Below, in pieces: positions 16,581-25,026 of a stretch of DNA of 64,000 nucleotides. This DNA comes from Alectryocaccobium sp964389285 (GTDB taxonomy: Bacteria; Bacillota; Clostridia; Lachnospirales; Lachnospiraceae). Made by a program: the position numbers and the translations under genes. The first letter of the stretch is position 1, and the number at the start of each line of letters is the position of its first letter. Under the pieces are notes generated by a model, which was given only the letters and a program-made list of their open reading frames with translations, ran no database searches and had not been told where the DNA came from. The stretch is from contig CAYMCZ010000003.1 in assembly GCA_964389285.1 (NCBI GenBank), positions 124,001 to 188,000 of the forward strand, read 5' to 3'.

Positions 16581-17786
16581 TCATAATTCCTTAAACACTT
16601 TTATCGAACGTTCAAGGATCCCTCCGAAATAAGCGAAGGCTATGCCGTAATTCAAAATGGGAACATTTTGATCCTCCGCGCATTTTACGCGATAACGCAT
16701 TTCGCGTTCATTTATCATGCAGCCTCCGCAGTGAATAATAAGATCTATATCAGAAAGATCTTCCGGAAACTCGGTTCCGCTGCAGGTACGGATTTTTATC
16801 TCTTTTCCGGTATGTTTTTTCAGCAGTCCCGGAAGCTTTACCGTTCCTATATCGTTGCACTGCCTGTGGTGGGTACAGCCCTCGGCGATAAGAACTACCG
16901 CTTCGTCTTTGAGCTTTTTTATGGCATCCACGCCCTTTAGCGCCGATTTAAGATATCCTTTGTAACGTGAAAGCAGGATTGAAAAAGAAGTAAGCCCGAC
17001 TTCGTCCGGCGTATTTGCCGCTACCGAATCAAACGCCTGGCTGTCTGTTATTACGAGATCGGGATTTTTTCTCAGTTTGTCGTATATGCCGGCATATTCG
17101 CTGTCCTGCACCACGACGGCAGCGGCGTGACAGTCCAAAACTTCACGCAATACGTTTTGCTGCGGCAGGATGATGCGCCCCTTTGGCGCCGACTCGTCTA
17201 TGGGTATGACGAGCACAACCGTGTCGCCTTTTTTAATCAGATCTCTGATAATATATTTGGGCACTTTTCCCGCTTTGTCGAGCGCGGCTATTTTTTCGCG
17301 CAGCTCATTTATCCCTAAGTTTAAAACCGCGGAAACAATGATCGAATTATCAGGATAGTTCGAATGAGCTTTTCCCGGTTCAGCGCTTTTTGTAAGATCG
17401 GACTTGTTAAAGGCTATAATATACGGAAGCTTTTTCGCCTCAAAGAGTCTGACAAGCTCTTCGTCGCACTCCTTCATCCCGGCGGTTATGTCCACCACAA
17501 GAACCGCTACGTCCGTTTTGTTCAATATTTGACGGGCCTTGCTCACACGAAGCTTTCCAAGTTCCCCCTCATCGTCAAATCCCGGCGTGTCTATGATTAC
17601 GACCGGGCCGAGCGGAAGAATCTCCATTGTTTTTACTACCGGATCCGTGGTAGTCCCTAATTTGTCGGAAACTATGGCTATGCTCTGATTTGTAACGGCA
17701 TTTACCACGCTTGATTTCCCCGCGTTTCTTTTACCGAAAAAACCTATGTGGGTTCGTTCGGAAGCAGCCAGATCATTAAGTCCCAT
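16581..17786 (-). CDS. hydF: [FeFe] hydrogenase maturation GTPase
   Basis: A 401-residue HydF, the scaffold GTPase on which the hydrogenase diiron subcluster is assembled. The GTPase domain shows GFFGKRNAGKSSVVNAV (Walker A), LGTTTDPVVKTM, DTPGFDDEGELG and NKSD; the C-terminal cluster-binding residues are in AEGCTHHRQCNDIG and IIHCGGCM. HydE and HydG are not in this window. It follows the TM1266-like gene at 36 bases, same strand. It ends 79 bases before the murA promoter region with no strong terminator seen. Confidence 0.96.
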   Translation of the reverse strand: MGLNDLAASERTHIGFFGKRNAGKSSVVNAVTNQSIAIVSDKLGTTTDPVVKTMEILPLGPVVIIDTPGFDDEGELGKLRVSKARQILNKTDVAVLVVDITAGMKECDEELVRLFEAKKLPYIIAFNKSDLTKSAEPGKAHSNYPDNSIIVSAVLNLGINELREKIAALDKAGKVPKYIIRDLIKKGDTVVLVIPIDESAPKGRIILPQQNVLREVLDCHAAAVVVQDSEYAGIYDKLRKNPDLVITDSQAFDSVAANTPDEVGLTSFSILLSRYKGYLKSALKGVDAIKKLKDEAVVLIAEGCTHHRQCNDIGTVKLPGLLKKHTGKEIKIRTCSGTEFPEDLSDIDLIIHCGGCMINEREMRYRVKCAEDQNVPILNYGIAFAYFGGILERSIKVFKEL

Positions 17787-17822
17787 GTCTGATCTCCTAT
17801 TTTTGTATTAAAACAACTGTTT

Positions 17823-18062
17823 TCAGAAATATGTTACTTTTGAGTTCACTCCGTCAAGCTTTCCTATCTTGCCCGAGAGCGTGTTTACGATATCCTGAGG
17901 AGCGTCCAAAACAACGCTGATAATGTTTATGTTTTTTTCCGTATATGGAAGTCCTATCCTGCCCATAATATATTTTCCGTATTCATGAAAAATACCGTTC
18001 AATTCCTGTACCGACTCGAAATTTTTAACCGTCATCGATACAACCGCTATTCTTGTTTCCAT
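17823..18062 (-). CDS. TM1266-family ACT-like protein, putative iron-only hydrogenase regulator
   Basis: A 79-residue single ACT-like domain (METRIAVVSMTVKNFESVQE ... NIISVVLDAPQDIVNTLSGK) of the family placed beside hydrogenase maturation genes and named a putative regulator of the iron-only hydrogenase system. No DNA-binding domain is present, so it may be a small-molecule or protein sensor. It is the first gene of the unit with hydF; CCTCCT complement (AGGAGGA) sits just before the ATG. The role is known only by association. Confidence 0.85.
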   Translation of the reverse strand: METRIAVVSMTVKNFESVQELNGIFHEYGKYIMGRIGLPYTEKNINIISVVLDAPQDIVNTLSGKIGKLDGVNSKVTYF

Positions 18063-18110
18063 AACTTCCTCCTCGTCTATTTTATAAAGATTATTCAGGC
18101 ATCACTAAAT

Positions 18111-18139
18111 TTGCATGTTTACATGATTTTTGATATACT
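18111..18139 (+). promoter_or_regulatory. Promoter of the carboxypeptidase gene
   Basis: TTGCAT (18111-18116), 17 bases, TATACT (18134-18139), 45 bases ahead of the start. Confidence 0.65.
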
Positions 18140-18184
18140 GCAGCAAACAGGAACTCAAACCCCATCACTTCCGGGAGGTTGAAA

Positions 18185-19174
18185 ATGATAATAAAAAGAT
18201 TATACCGTATCGTTTCGGCCGCAATCGCAGCAATTCTGATTATGTCCATGACTGCCTGCGGCAATAATACGTCCGAAACTTCCGAGACGGTACAGTCAGA
18301 AAGGAATCTGAGTGAAGACGGCTTTGATATAAGCGCGGCTCAGGGATTTTCCGAAACAACGCAGCCCGTCAAAGCCAAAGAAGATATCTTGCTGTCTCCC
18401 GAAAGTTTTTACAGCGTATATGCGTATATGAAAAACGCGACCACGGGAAATGATCTTCTCGATAAAAACGCAGGCGACATAATGTTTCCGGCATCCATGA
18501 CTAAGGTAATGACCGCTCTGGTCTGCATCGAAACGCTTGCCGATACAGATGAGCTGATTACCATCCCGGAAGGACTGGTGTCTTCATTATATGAAGAAGG
18601 CGCGTCCGTCGCGGGCTTTCAGGAAGGCGAACAGGTTTCCGTAAGAGATCTTCTGTACGGGGTTCTTCTGCCATCCGGAGCAGAGGCCTGCATTACGCTT
18701 GCGCGGCGAATCTGCGGAAGCGAAGAAGCCTTTGCGAACCTTATGAATACCAAGGCCGCTGAGATAGGCATGACAAATACTCATTTTTCCAACTCCACCG
18801 GCCTTCATTCCGACGATAATTATACCACCTGCCGTGATATGGCCCTTTTATTTGAGTATGCTCTGAACAATGATCTTTTTTATGAGATCATCACCTCCGC
18901 AAGTCATGTGTGCGCTCCTACCGAAATACATCCCGACGGGCTGACGTTTAGTTCCACCATGTTCGGCCTTCTCGGAAACAATCATATGCCAAACGGAGCC
19001 GTCATACTGGGCGGCAAAACGGGAACTACGGATGAAGCCGGCACCTGCCTTGTGAGTTTCGGCGAATTTGACGGCTGCCGCTATATTCTCGTTACCGGCC
19101 TTGGCCAATTTAACGAAGAAGGCATTCATTATAATATAGTTGACGCACAGACGGCATACAGCTCGCTGGTTTGA
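18185..19174 (+). CDS. D-alanyl-D-alanine carboxypeptidase, lipoprotein (PBP5/DacA type)
   Basis: A 329-residue serine D,D-carboxypeptidase that trims peptidoglycan stem peptides outside the membrane. The signal peptide ends in the lipobox SMTAC, so Cys25 should be lipidated. The active-site SxxK is PASMTKVMTAL (Ser104, Lys107), the second motif reads LPSGAEACITLA with SGA where SxN is usual, and the third is GGKTGTTDEAG. The C-terminal PBP5 beta domain and amphipathic anchor are missing; the lipid anchor may replace them. The frame can start at TTG 18179, but GGGAGG touches it, so the ATG at 18185 fits better. Confidence 0.88.
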   Translation: MIIKRLYRIVSAAIAAILIMSMTACGNNTSETSETVQSERNLSEDGFDISAAQGFSETTQPVKAKEDILLSPESFYSVYAYMKNATTGNDLLDKNAGDIMFPASMTKVMTALVCIETLADTDELITIPEGLVSSLYEEGASVAGFQEGEQVSVRDLLYGVLLPSGAEACITLARRICGSEEAFANLMNTKAAEIGMTNTHFSNSTGLHSDDNYTTCRDMALLFEYALNNDLFYEIITSASHVCAPTEIHPDGLTFSSTMFGLLGNNHMPNGAVILGGKTGTTDEAGTCLVSFGEFDGCRYILVTGLGQFNEEGIHYNIVDAQTAYSSLV

Positions 19175-19192
19175 TTATTTTCCCGTTCGTAC

Positions 19193-19990
19193 TTAGTCTA
19201 TTTTAATATTCTTTAACAGGTCGGCCATACTCGATCCGATTTTTTCGGACTGCGGCAGTTTGACGTTTCTTTCTTCAGCTTCTTTTTTAGCCCGTTCATC
19301 CTCTAATATGGCTTTCATGGAAAGAGAGAGTTTTCCGTCTTTTGTATTTAAAACCTTAGCCTTGACCTTTTCACCTTTTTTCAGGACATTCGAAGGATCC
19401 TGTATTCTTTTCAGCGAAATCTGCGAAACGTGTACAAGTCCCGTCACGTCATCATCTATTTTGATAAAGGCGCCGTAGGGTTTCAGGGAATCCACCGTGC
19501 CTTCAACTATCGTTCCGGGTTTTATCGCCTGTATCTTTGCCAGCCTTTCCGCTCTGACTTTGTCCTGAAGGATCTTTCTGGCTGAAAGAATCAGCCTTTT
19601 ATTTAACGGATCGGCTTCAATTATATGAAGCTGAAGCGTTTTCCCGAGGTATTCATTCAGATCGTCAACCCTTTTGAGGGAAATGTGAGATGCCGGAACG
19701 AAGCCTCTTATACCCTCCGTCATAACGATAACGCCTTTATCGTTTGCGATGCCTTCCACCGGCAACTCCAATATCGTTTGCTCTTCCATGTATTCGGCGC
19801 ATTTATCCCATCCCTGGGCGTCGACATCCCTGAAATTATCAAACGAAGCTTCGATCTCGTCCTCCAACTCTTCCATGGAAACGACCTTTTCCGGTTTTAT
19901 CTCTTCCGGTATTATTTCTTTCGGTCTGATTTCCTCCGCCGTTTTTGTTTCTTCTGAAATGATTTCTTCTGTTTTAATTACTTCTGACAT
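19193..19990 (-). CDS. S1 RNA-binding domain protein (ribosomal S1-like)
   Basis: A 265-residue protein with two S1 domains: the first around GVIVMTEGIRGFVPASHISL, the second around GTIVEGTVDSLKPYGAFIKI with GLVHVSQISLKRI. The first 60 residues are an acidic stretch built from repeats of the EEIxPEE type. Ribosomal S1 of Gram-negatives has six domains; short forms such as this in Firmicutes may help mRNA binding, but the exact task is unclear. AGGAG precedes the ATG at 19990. The 3' end is only 18 bases from the convergent carboxypeptidase gene. Confidence 0.85.
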   Translation of the reverse strand: MSEVIKTEEIISEETKTAEEIRPKEIIPEEIKPEKVVSMEELEDEIEASFDNFRDVDAQGWDKCAEYMEEQTILELPVEGIANDKGVIVMTEGIRGFVPASHISLKRVDDLNEYLGKTLQLHIIEADPLNKRLILSARKILQDKVRAERLAKIQAIKPGTIVEGTVDSLKPYGAFIKIDDDVTGLVHVSQISLKRIQDPSNVLKKGEKVKAKVLNTKDGKLSLSMKAILEDERAKKEAEERNVKLPQSEKIGSSMADLLKNIKID

Positions 19991-20078
19991 TTTTTCTCCT
20001 GCCCTTTCACGAGATCCCTGCACCTTTGTACGGCAGCGGTCTCAGTTTTTTATAAAGATATTTCCAAGTAATAACGAA

Positions 20079-20873
20079 TCAGAATCTGTGGCCTCCGCTG
20101 CCTCCGCCGAAGCCTCCCCCGCCTCCGCCGCCGAAGCCGCCAAATCCGCCGCTGCCTTTTGACAGCGGTTTATATTCTTTGGTAGTCTTTAAAAATACCC
20201 CCTGCGGTTCTGTGCTTCTCAACGAGCAATATTTAGCGGACTCAACGATCTGGTAAAATTTCGCTTTTCTGAGTTTGGCTTTTCTGCTTACTATGATAAA
20301 GTTGATAACCAGCGCAGCTATTAGCGCTATAAGAATATTATTTATATGCTTCATCGGTTCGGCAATGCTTTTCCCCTGCATTTTCGTCAGAACCTGTGAA
20401 AACGCTTCGCTGGCACAGCCGAAATAATCCCTGCCGGACGCAAATGTATATACGTTGTCTGTTATTGTATTTGCGGTTGCCTTTGTTATCGTCTTATACA
20501 TTTCCCCGTCTGACGAAATGATTATATTCCTGTAGTAAAAATCTATAAGCAGGACAACGCCGCTGCTGTTTCCGAATTTTGAATAATAATAGTTTTCAGA
20601 ATAAGCGGCCGACGAAGACTTGTCGTTGTAATCAATGGTTTTGAGTGCCACATTTCCGTATTCGGTAAGCGAATACATCTTATCGATAAGGCTCTGGATC
20701 TGAGCATCTGTGAGCACCTCCGCGTCATCTTCTATTATAACTTTATAACCGGTCTCGGAGTTGCTTTTTGAAGCGTCATTTGCCGACACATCCAAAGTCA
20801 AAAACGCAAATGAAAATGCGCTTACGAAAAACGCAAGTAATATCACGTTCAGAATCTTTGCCGCCTTACGCAT
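20079..20873 (-). CDS. TPM-domain membrane protein with glycine-rich tail
   Basis: A 264-residue protein: signal or anchor segment (ILNVILLAFFVSAFSFAFL), an extracytoplasmic TPM domain (EDDAEVLTDAQIQSLIDKM ... SSGVVLLIDFYYRNIIISSD), one membrane helix (ILIALIAALVINFIIV), a short basic loop, and a C-terminal tail with long glycine runs (GGFGGFGGGGGGGFGGG) typical of TPM_phosphatase/YgcG-like proteins. Function is not firmly known; family members are linked to membrane repair or phosphatase activity. The ATG at 20873 is favoured because GGAGG lies eight bases before it; it overlaps the stop of the zinc-ribbon gene by eight bases, implying coupled translation. Confidence 0.78.
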   Translation of the reverse strand: MRKAAKILNVILLAFFVSAFSFAFLTLDVSANDASKSNSETGYKVIIEDDAEVLTDAQIQSLIDKMYSLTEYGNVALKTIDYNDKSSSAAYSENYYYSKFGNSSGVVLLIDFYYRNIIISSDGEMYKTITKATANTITDNVYTFASGRDYFGCASEAFSQVLTKMQGKSIAEPMKHINNILIALIAALVINFIIVSRKAKLRKAKFYQIVESAKYCSLRSTEPQGVFLKTTKEYKPLSKGSGGFGGFGGGGGGGFGGGSGGHRF

Positions 20874-22287
20874 TTTCATCACCTCCCCTCGCGCCGAGCT
20901 GCGGAAGCTTTCTGGTCGTAAGAATATTGTGGGCACTGATGATGTCCCTGAAGCACCAGCAGATGAGCGCCATTGCCACTATCGCCGCTATATAAGAATA
21001 TATATCGTTCACCGGATTAATGACGGCAAAGGCAACGCATATCAAAAATCCGATCATCGGTTTCCACAGGCCTTTTTTCTTTGGGGCTTTTACGTTCGGA
21101 TCAGGCTTATGCACCGCCATATATCCCGCGTCATCGAGATTTGCCTCTTTTTTCGCGACCTTTCCCGACTGCGCCATTGCAAGTACAAAGGCTATAACGC
21201 CAAGCACCGCGGCCGTAATAAGCGCCGCTCTCGGAGTTAGTGTCAGGAAAAGCGTAAGCAGCAGGAAAATGGGAACCGCTGTAATAAGCGAGCCCGTCAG
21301 ATATTTGCCGAAAGATACCGGCAGATCCGCCGCCGTCTCTCCGGTCTGTCCGTTTACCACCGCGTAGCTTATCCTGTCGCCTTTTTTATTTCTGCATGAC
21401 AGAAACCATACGGGGAAAAACCCTAATTTTGTCTCTGTGTTCTTTGGATGTATACTGGCCTCTATGGCCGCCCTTTTTGCTCCGTGCTTCTCATAGACCG
21501 GATTTTTGAACATTTTCCATGCCATGTCCTGTTTTATTACGCTTTTTGCTTCCTGCGCATAGGTTTCTTTGGATACGTCATATACATCGGCATAGTATCC
21601 GCTCAGATAAGCCGCATTGAAATCCTTTGCCTCTTTAATGTCAAACGGTGCTATGGCGTTGCTGAGATTGTCTGAAAACGAAGAAGACGCATCGTATGCT
21701 ATCCCGTCATAAACGCATTTGATATCTGCGGTAACACTGTAATGATCCGTAATGACATAATCGCCCATTCTGTGAGTTCTTTTTCCGGGAACGGCGATCT
21801 GCCCTTCGTAATCCATTGAATATACCCAGTAAGGCATATATATCCCGCGAAATTTACTGATCTGTTCTTCTTTTTTCATCTTAGACGGAGCATAAAGAGC
21901 TCCTGAAAGATATTTCCTGTATGCCGCCGCGCAGTCCTCTTTTGATTTTGAAAACGGAATGACATAATCCGGCGCGAACTCCTTTGTCATCCTGCTTTTA
22001 AGCATCACGGAAGAACCGCAGAAACTGCAGAAAGTGGCCGCAGTTTCATCGGTACTCAACAATTGTCCGCCGCACTGCGGGCAGGTAAAAACAGTTGCGT
22101 CAAATGTTTTTTCATCTGCGGCAAAACCCGAGTCATCTCCGATGATTTCTTTGTATTCTTCCGCGGTTATAAGCTTTTTGTTTTTAAGCTCTTCAACCGA
22201 AAACCTGCTGTCGCAATAATCGCAAATAAGCATCTGGTCTTCCGGCGAGAACCTTAAGCCGCCTCCGCACGAAGGACATTTTATCAT
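20866..22287 (-). CDS. Zinc-ribbon membrane protein
   Basis: A 473-residue protein with two N-terminal zinc ribbons (CPSCGGGLRF ... ICDYCDSRF and CPQCGGQLL ... CSFCGSS), a middle soluble domain with GIYMPYWVYSMDY, and four membrane helices near the C-terminus (residues about 335-380 and 420-460). It resembles the bacterial TFIIB-like zinc-ribbon family often found next to TPM or PspA/SPFH proteins. The function is unknown. AAGGAG precedes the ATG at 22287. Translationally coupled to the TPM gene, so the two likely work together at the membrane. Confidence 0.75.
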   Translation of the reverse strand: MIKCPSCGGGLRFSPEDQMLICDYCDSRFSVEELKNKKLITAEEYKEIIGDDSGFAADEKTFDATVFTCPQCGGQLLSTDETAATFCSFCGSSVMLKSRMTKEFAPDYVIPFSKSKEDCAAAYRKYLSGALYAPSKMKKEEQISKFRGIYMPYWVYSMDYEGQIAVPGKRTHRMGDYVITDHYSVTADIKCVYDGIAYDASSSFSDNLSNAIAPFDIKEAKDFNAAYLSGYYADVYDVSKETYAQEAKSVIKQDMAWKMFKNPVYEKHGAKRAAIEASIHPKNTETKLGFFPVWFLSCRNKKGDRISYAVVNGQTGETAADLPVSFGKYLTGSLITAVPIFLLLTLFLTLTPRAALITAAVLGVIAFVLAMAQSGKVAKKEANLDDAGYMAVHKPDPNVKAPKKKGLWKPMIGFLICVAFAVINPVNDIYSYIAAIVAMALICWCFRDIISAHNILTTRKLPQLGARGGDENA

Positions 22288-22406
22288 AATGATTCTCCTT
22301 TTCTGAGACTTCTGTCTTGTGTCCCTAATAATAACACGAATCCGGCGAAGCACAATATAAAAATACTGCTTTTTTCAGATAAAAAATCACCTTTTTCTTC
22401 GAATGC

Positions 22407-22435
22407 TTGCATAAACTTTAAAAGTGCGTTATAAT
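22407..22435 (+). promoter_or_regulatory. Promoter of the 22.5-kb membrane protein gene
   Basis: TTGCAT (22407-22412), 17 bases, TATAAT (22430-22435). Start codon is 62 bases downstream. Confidence 0.7.
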
Positions 22436-22497
22436 TTTGAATCAAAGTTATTAAGAGATGATTACTTTCAGGTCTTTCCTGAGACAAAGGAGATCAT

Positions 22498-23715
22498 ATG
22501 GCAAAATTTTTCAAAGTTCTGATGAGCATACTCTTAATTGTGTTCATAGCTGCGCTGGCGGCATTGTTCGTACCACCGCTTCTCGGTGTTACCACCGTGG
22601 TTTCCGGTACTGACAAAGCGACTAATATGAAAACAGGTTCTGTTGCGTACGGCACCAGAGAACCTATTTCCTCTCTCTCGTCCGGTGACAGCATTATCTA
22701 CAACACAGACGATGAGACATATATATATGAAGTAACAGACGTCAACAGCGATGACGGGACGATCAGCGTACGTACATCTTCAGGATCTCCCGAAAAGACG
22801 ATCGAACTGAGAAGGACCGCTTCAAAGCTTCTTTTTGTAATTCCTTTTATAGGATATATAAGCATAGCGCTGGAAAGCCTGCTGGGTACCATAATCCTTA
22901 TACTTGCCGCAGTACTTTTGGTGGTTCTTTTTATCATTTCCGATATAGTCAGCCGGAAAGCCAGGTCGAAAAAACGCTCCTCCGAATTTGACGACGAGGA
23001 AGACGACGAAGAATACGAAGAAAGCGCGGACAGCGACAGCATATATTTCAACGAATTGTCCAAAAGCAAAACCCGGCCTCACGCCCTTGACGCTCTCCAG
23101 AATCAGGATCAAAGCGTAAGCGCGTCAAGCGCTCCCGCTATCGATGAAGAAATCGAGGAGCCGGCCGCAATCACGGGCTCGGAAACAGCAGCCGACCCCG
23201 AAACAGAAATATTTAAAGCTGTTCCCTCCGGGAAAAAATCTTATGGCGATGAAAGCGTAGAGATTACATTTTCGGACGATGCGGAAAGAAAAGACCGAAG
23301 CGCAGGCAGCGCGTCGCCTTTTGTCGATCTGCCGGGACGTTCCTCCGTTTCGGATGAAATGCCTGCCAAAGAGACCGGCTTCAAAGCAGACGACTTTGAC
23401 ATAAGCATTTCTGAACCTGAAACAGCAAAAGCTCCCGTTAAATCTCATACAGCAGATATCCCGGATATGAGAGCCGCTCTGGAAGCTGCCCTTAACTCGG
23501 CACAGGTCAACCGTTCAAACACCTTTGCTCCGGTTAAAGAAGTCGTTTCCGAAGAACCCGTAATCGAAATGCCAGATGAAATCGAGCTGGCTATTCCGGT
23601 CAGATCACTTGAATCGCTTCTTTCAGAAGCATATTCAAAGGGAGAGGACCCCAAAGTTACCAAAGATGAAGCCTCCGGCATCACATTTGTTGACTATTCC
23701 GATTTCCTTAAATAA
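22498..23715 (+). CDS. Membrane protein with degenerate signal-peptidase-I-like domain and long cytoplasmic tail
   Basis: A 405-residue protein that I do not recognise with certainty. Residues 1-30 form a membrane helix followed by VTTVVSGTDKATNMKTGSVA and LSSGDSIIY, which has the rhythm of archaeal/SipW-type signal peptidases (VxSGSMxP ... GD) but the SGSM serine context is altered. A basic stretch and two hydrophobic segments (LLFVIPFIGYISIAL; LGTIILILAAVLLVVLFII) follow near residues 110-150. The last 250 residues are acidic, low-complexity and probably disordered, ending in a conserved-looking VRSLESLLSEAY block. AAGGAGATCAT leads into the ATG. Catalytic activity is doubtful. Confidence 0.55.
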   Translation: MAKFFKVLMSILLIVFIAALAALFVPPLLGVTTVVSGTDKATNMKTGSVAYGTREPISSLSSGDSIIYNTDDETYIYEVTDVNSDDGTISVRTSSGSPEKTIELRRTASKLLFVIPFIGYISIALESLLGTIILILAAVLLVVLFIISDIVSRKARSKKRSSEFDDEEDDEEYEESADSDSIYFNELSKSKTRPHALDALQNQDQSVSASSAPAIDEEIEEPAAITGSETAADPETEIFKAVPSGKKSYGDESVEITFSDDAERKDRSAGSASPFVDLPGRSSVSDEMPAKETGFKADDFDISISEPETAKAPVKSHTADIPDMRAALEAALNSAQVNRSNTFAPVKEVVSEEPVIEMPDEIELAIPVRSLESLLSEAYSKGEDPKVTKDEASGITFVDYSDFLK

Positions 23716-23720
23716 CACTC

Positions 23721-23786
23721 TTTGTCCGGCGCGCATTATTATATCGAAGGCGCCCCCTTGCTTTCTTTATAAATGCGCCGGACAAA
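23721..23786 (+). terminator. Inverted repeat, likely terminator or boundary hairpin
   Basis: TTTGTCCGGCGCGCATT (23721-23737) pairs with AAATGCGCCGGACAAA (23771-23786), 15 of 16 positions, around a 33-base loop. It closes the membrane-protein gene just ahead of tRNA-Leu. There is no long T-run, so termination is not certain. Confidence 0.5.
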
Positions 23787-23790
23787 CTTC

Positions 23791-23873
23791 GCCGGCGTGT
23801 CGGAATGGCAGACGAGGCAGACTCAAAATCTGTTGGCGGCAACGCCGTGTGGGTTCAAGTCCCACCGCCGGCA
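23791..23873 (+). tRNA. tRNA-Leu (anticodon CAA)
   Basis: Class II tRNA: acceptor GCCGGCG pairs with CGCCGGC, anticodon loop CTCAAAA (CAA, reads TTG), long variable arm GGCG-GCAA-CGCC, T-arm GTGGGTTCAAGTCCCAC, discriminator A at 23873. CCA is not encoded. An intrinsic terminator follows. Confidence 0.95.
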
Positions 23874-23885
23874 TTACCTAAAATA

Positions 23886-23916
23886 TAAAAAACGGGGTCG
23901 CGATGCCCCGTTTTTT
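23886..23916 (+). terminator. tRNA-Leu terminator
   Basis: AAAAAACGGGG, loop TCGCGATG, CCCCGTTTTTT; a symmetric stem with six T that can act on both strands, also ending the flavodoxin transcript from the right. Confidence 0.85.
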
Positions 23917-23985
23917 ATATTTTTAGGTAAAGAGAATGAATTATAGCTAACGGCTGTTTAATGCCCGTTATTACATGATTGATTA

Positions 23986-24409
23986 TTATGCCAGTGCACT
24001 GCCGAGAGCCTTGCAGCTTTCTGCGCCTGCAGCATCCGGATCGTGGTTGCAGATGACCGGCTCTGCCGCCATCACGGCACCAAGCTTTTCGCATTTATCC
24101 TTCCATGTGCGCATCCACTCGCCGTCCCCCCCATCCGTATGAACCGAATAAAGCTATCTTTTTGCCTGACAGCTTTGCTTCACACTCTGAAAACATAGGT
24201 TCAAACTCACTTTCTTCAAGTTCTTCATCTCCCATGGACGGACATCCGAATGCCACCGAATCATACTCGTCCATTTTATCAGCGAAAAAATCTGCTGCAG
24301 TTATTAAATCCGCTTCCGCTCCGGCATTTTTTGCGCCTTCACAAATCAGTTCTGCCATTTTCTCCGTGTTTCCGGTTCCGCTCCAAAATACTACTGCTAC
24401 TTTACTCAT
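23986..24409 (-). pseudogene. Flavodoxin, frameshifted at a G7 run
   Basis: Short-chain flavodoxin: MSKVAVVFWSGTGNTEKMAE (FMN phosphate loop) then ITAADFF, AFGCPSMGDEELEESEF and LFGSYGW. After YGW the frame breaks in a run of seven G on the minus strand (C7 at 24126-24132) and ends at a premature stop at 24095. Reading six G instead restores GDGEWMRTWKDKCEKLGA and a normal end ICNHDPDAAGAESCKALG SALA at 23986, giving the usual 140 residues. So this is a +1 insertion: assembly error, recent mutation or phase variation. It lies 50 bases after the DUF3793 gene, an arrangement common for iron-limitation flavodoxins. Confidence 0.85.
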
Positions 24410-24459
24410 GTTTAACATCAACCTTTCTTAAAATAATAAATTGTTTAATAATACTTATC

Positions 24460-25011
24460 TCAGACGGCAACTGCGAGCCGTTCTAAAGATCTGCCTTTTT
24501 CATACTGTTTTCTGTATGCGCTCGTACATTTCTTATATTTTGCAAACAGCTTCATTGCTTTATTGGCGTCGCCGTATACTTTCCAGCAACCGACGCATTT
24601 GCAGCAATCCGCCTTGTTTTCGATGAATCCGCATACATCCTCCGGAGGATATCCGAGAAAAAGCCCTATCTCATGAGGAAATTCTGCCTCCTCTCCTATA
24701 CGCGCTATCAGCTGAGCCACGCAGCTTCCCGGTTTGTCTATACAGTAACCTCTTTCGCACAGAATCCTGGTGGCAGTCTGATCTTTCAGATCCCGCAAAA
24801 GATACGACGGTCTGTACAGATATATGAGTGCTCTTTGATTGTTATATCTCAAAGATATCGCCCGAATTCCTTTTTTTCCCAATATGCGATTCAGGCGGCG
24901 CATCTCTTCTTTTAAAACGTTTTTATTTTCAAAAAAACAGGTGAACATGCTTCCCGTTTTCATGCCTGCCAGCACCGGTGAACAATGCTGGATGACTAAT
25001 TTTTCCGACAT
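24460..25011 (-). CDS. DUF3793 family protein
   Basis: A 183-residue cytosolic protein of family DUF3793, found almost only in anaerobic Firmicutes and usually next to flavodoxin or ferrous iron genes. Visible marks: a conserved HCSPVLAGMKTGSMF start, YRPSYLLRDL, FPHEIGLFLGYPPEDVCGF and the cysteine-containing CCKCVGCWKVYGD. Activity is unknown. It starts an operon with the flavodoxin behind a perfect palindrome (25027-25048), so iron-dependent control is a reasonable inference. AAGGAGATACG lies in front of the ATG. Confidence 0.88.
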   Translation of the reverse strand: MSEKLVIQHCSPVLAGMKTGSMFTCFFENKNVLKEEMRRLNRILGKKGIRAISLRYNNQRALIYLYRPSYLLRDLKDQTATRILCERGYCIDKPGSCVAQLIARIGEEAEFPHEIGLFLGYPPEDVCGFIENKADCCKCVGCWKVYGDANKAMKLFAKYKKCTSAYRKQYEKGRSLERLAVAV

Positions 25012-25026
25012 TTCACGTATCTCCTT

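Noticed and set aside
24095..24421. Programmed frameshift in the flavodoxin gene
   Set aside because: Not favoured: flavodoxins are not known to use recoding, and no stimulatory hairpin was seen right after the G7 run; indel or error is simpler.
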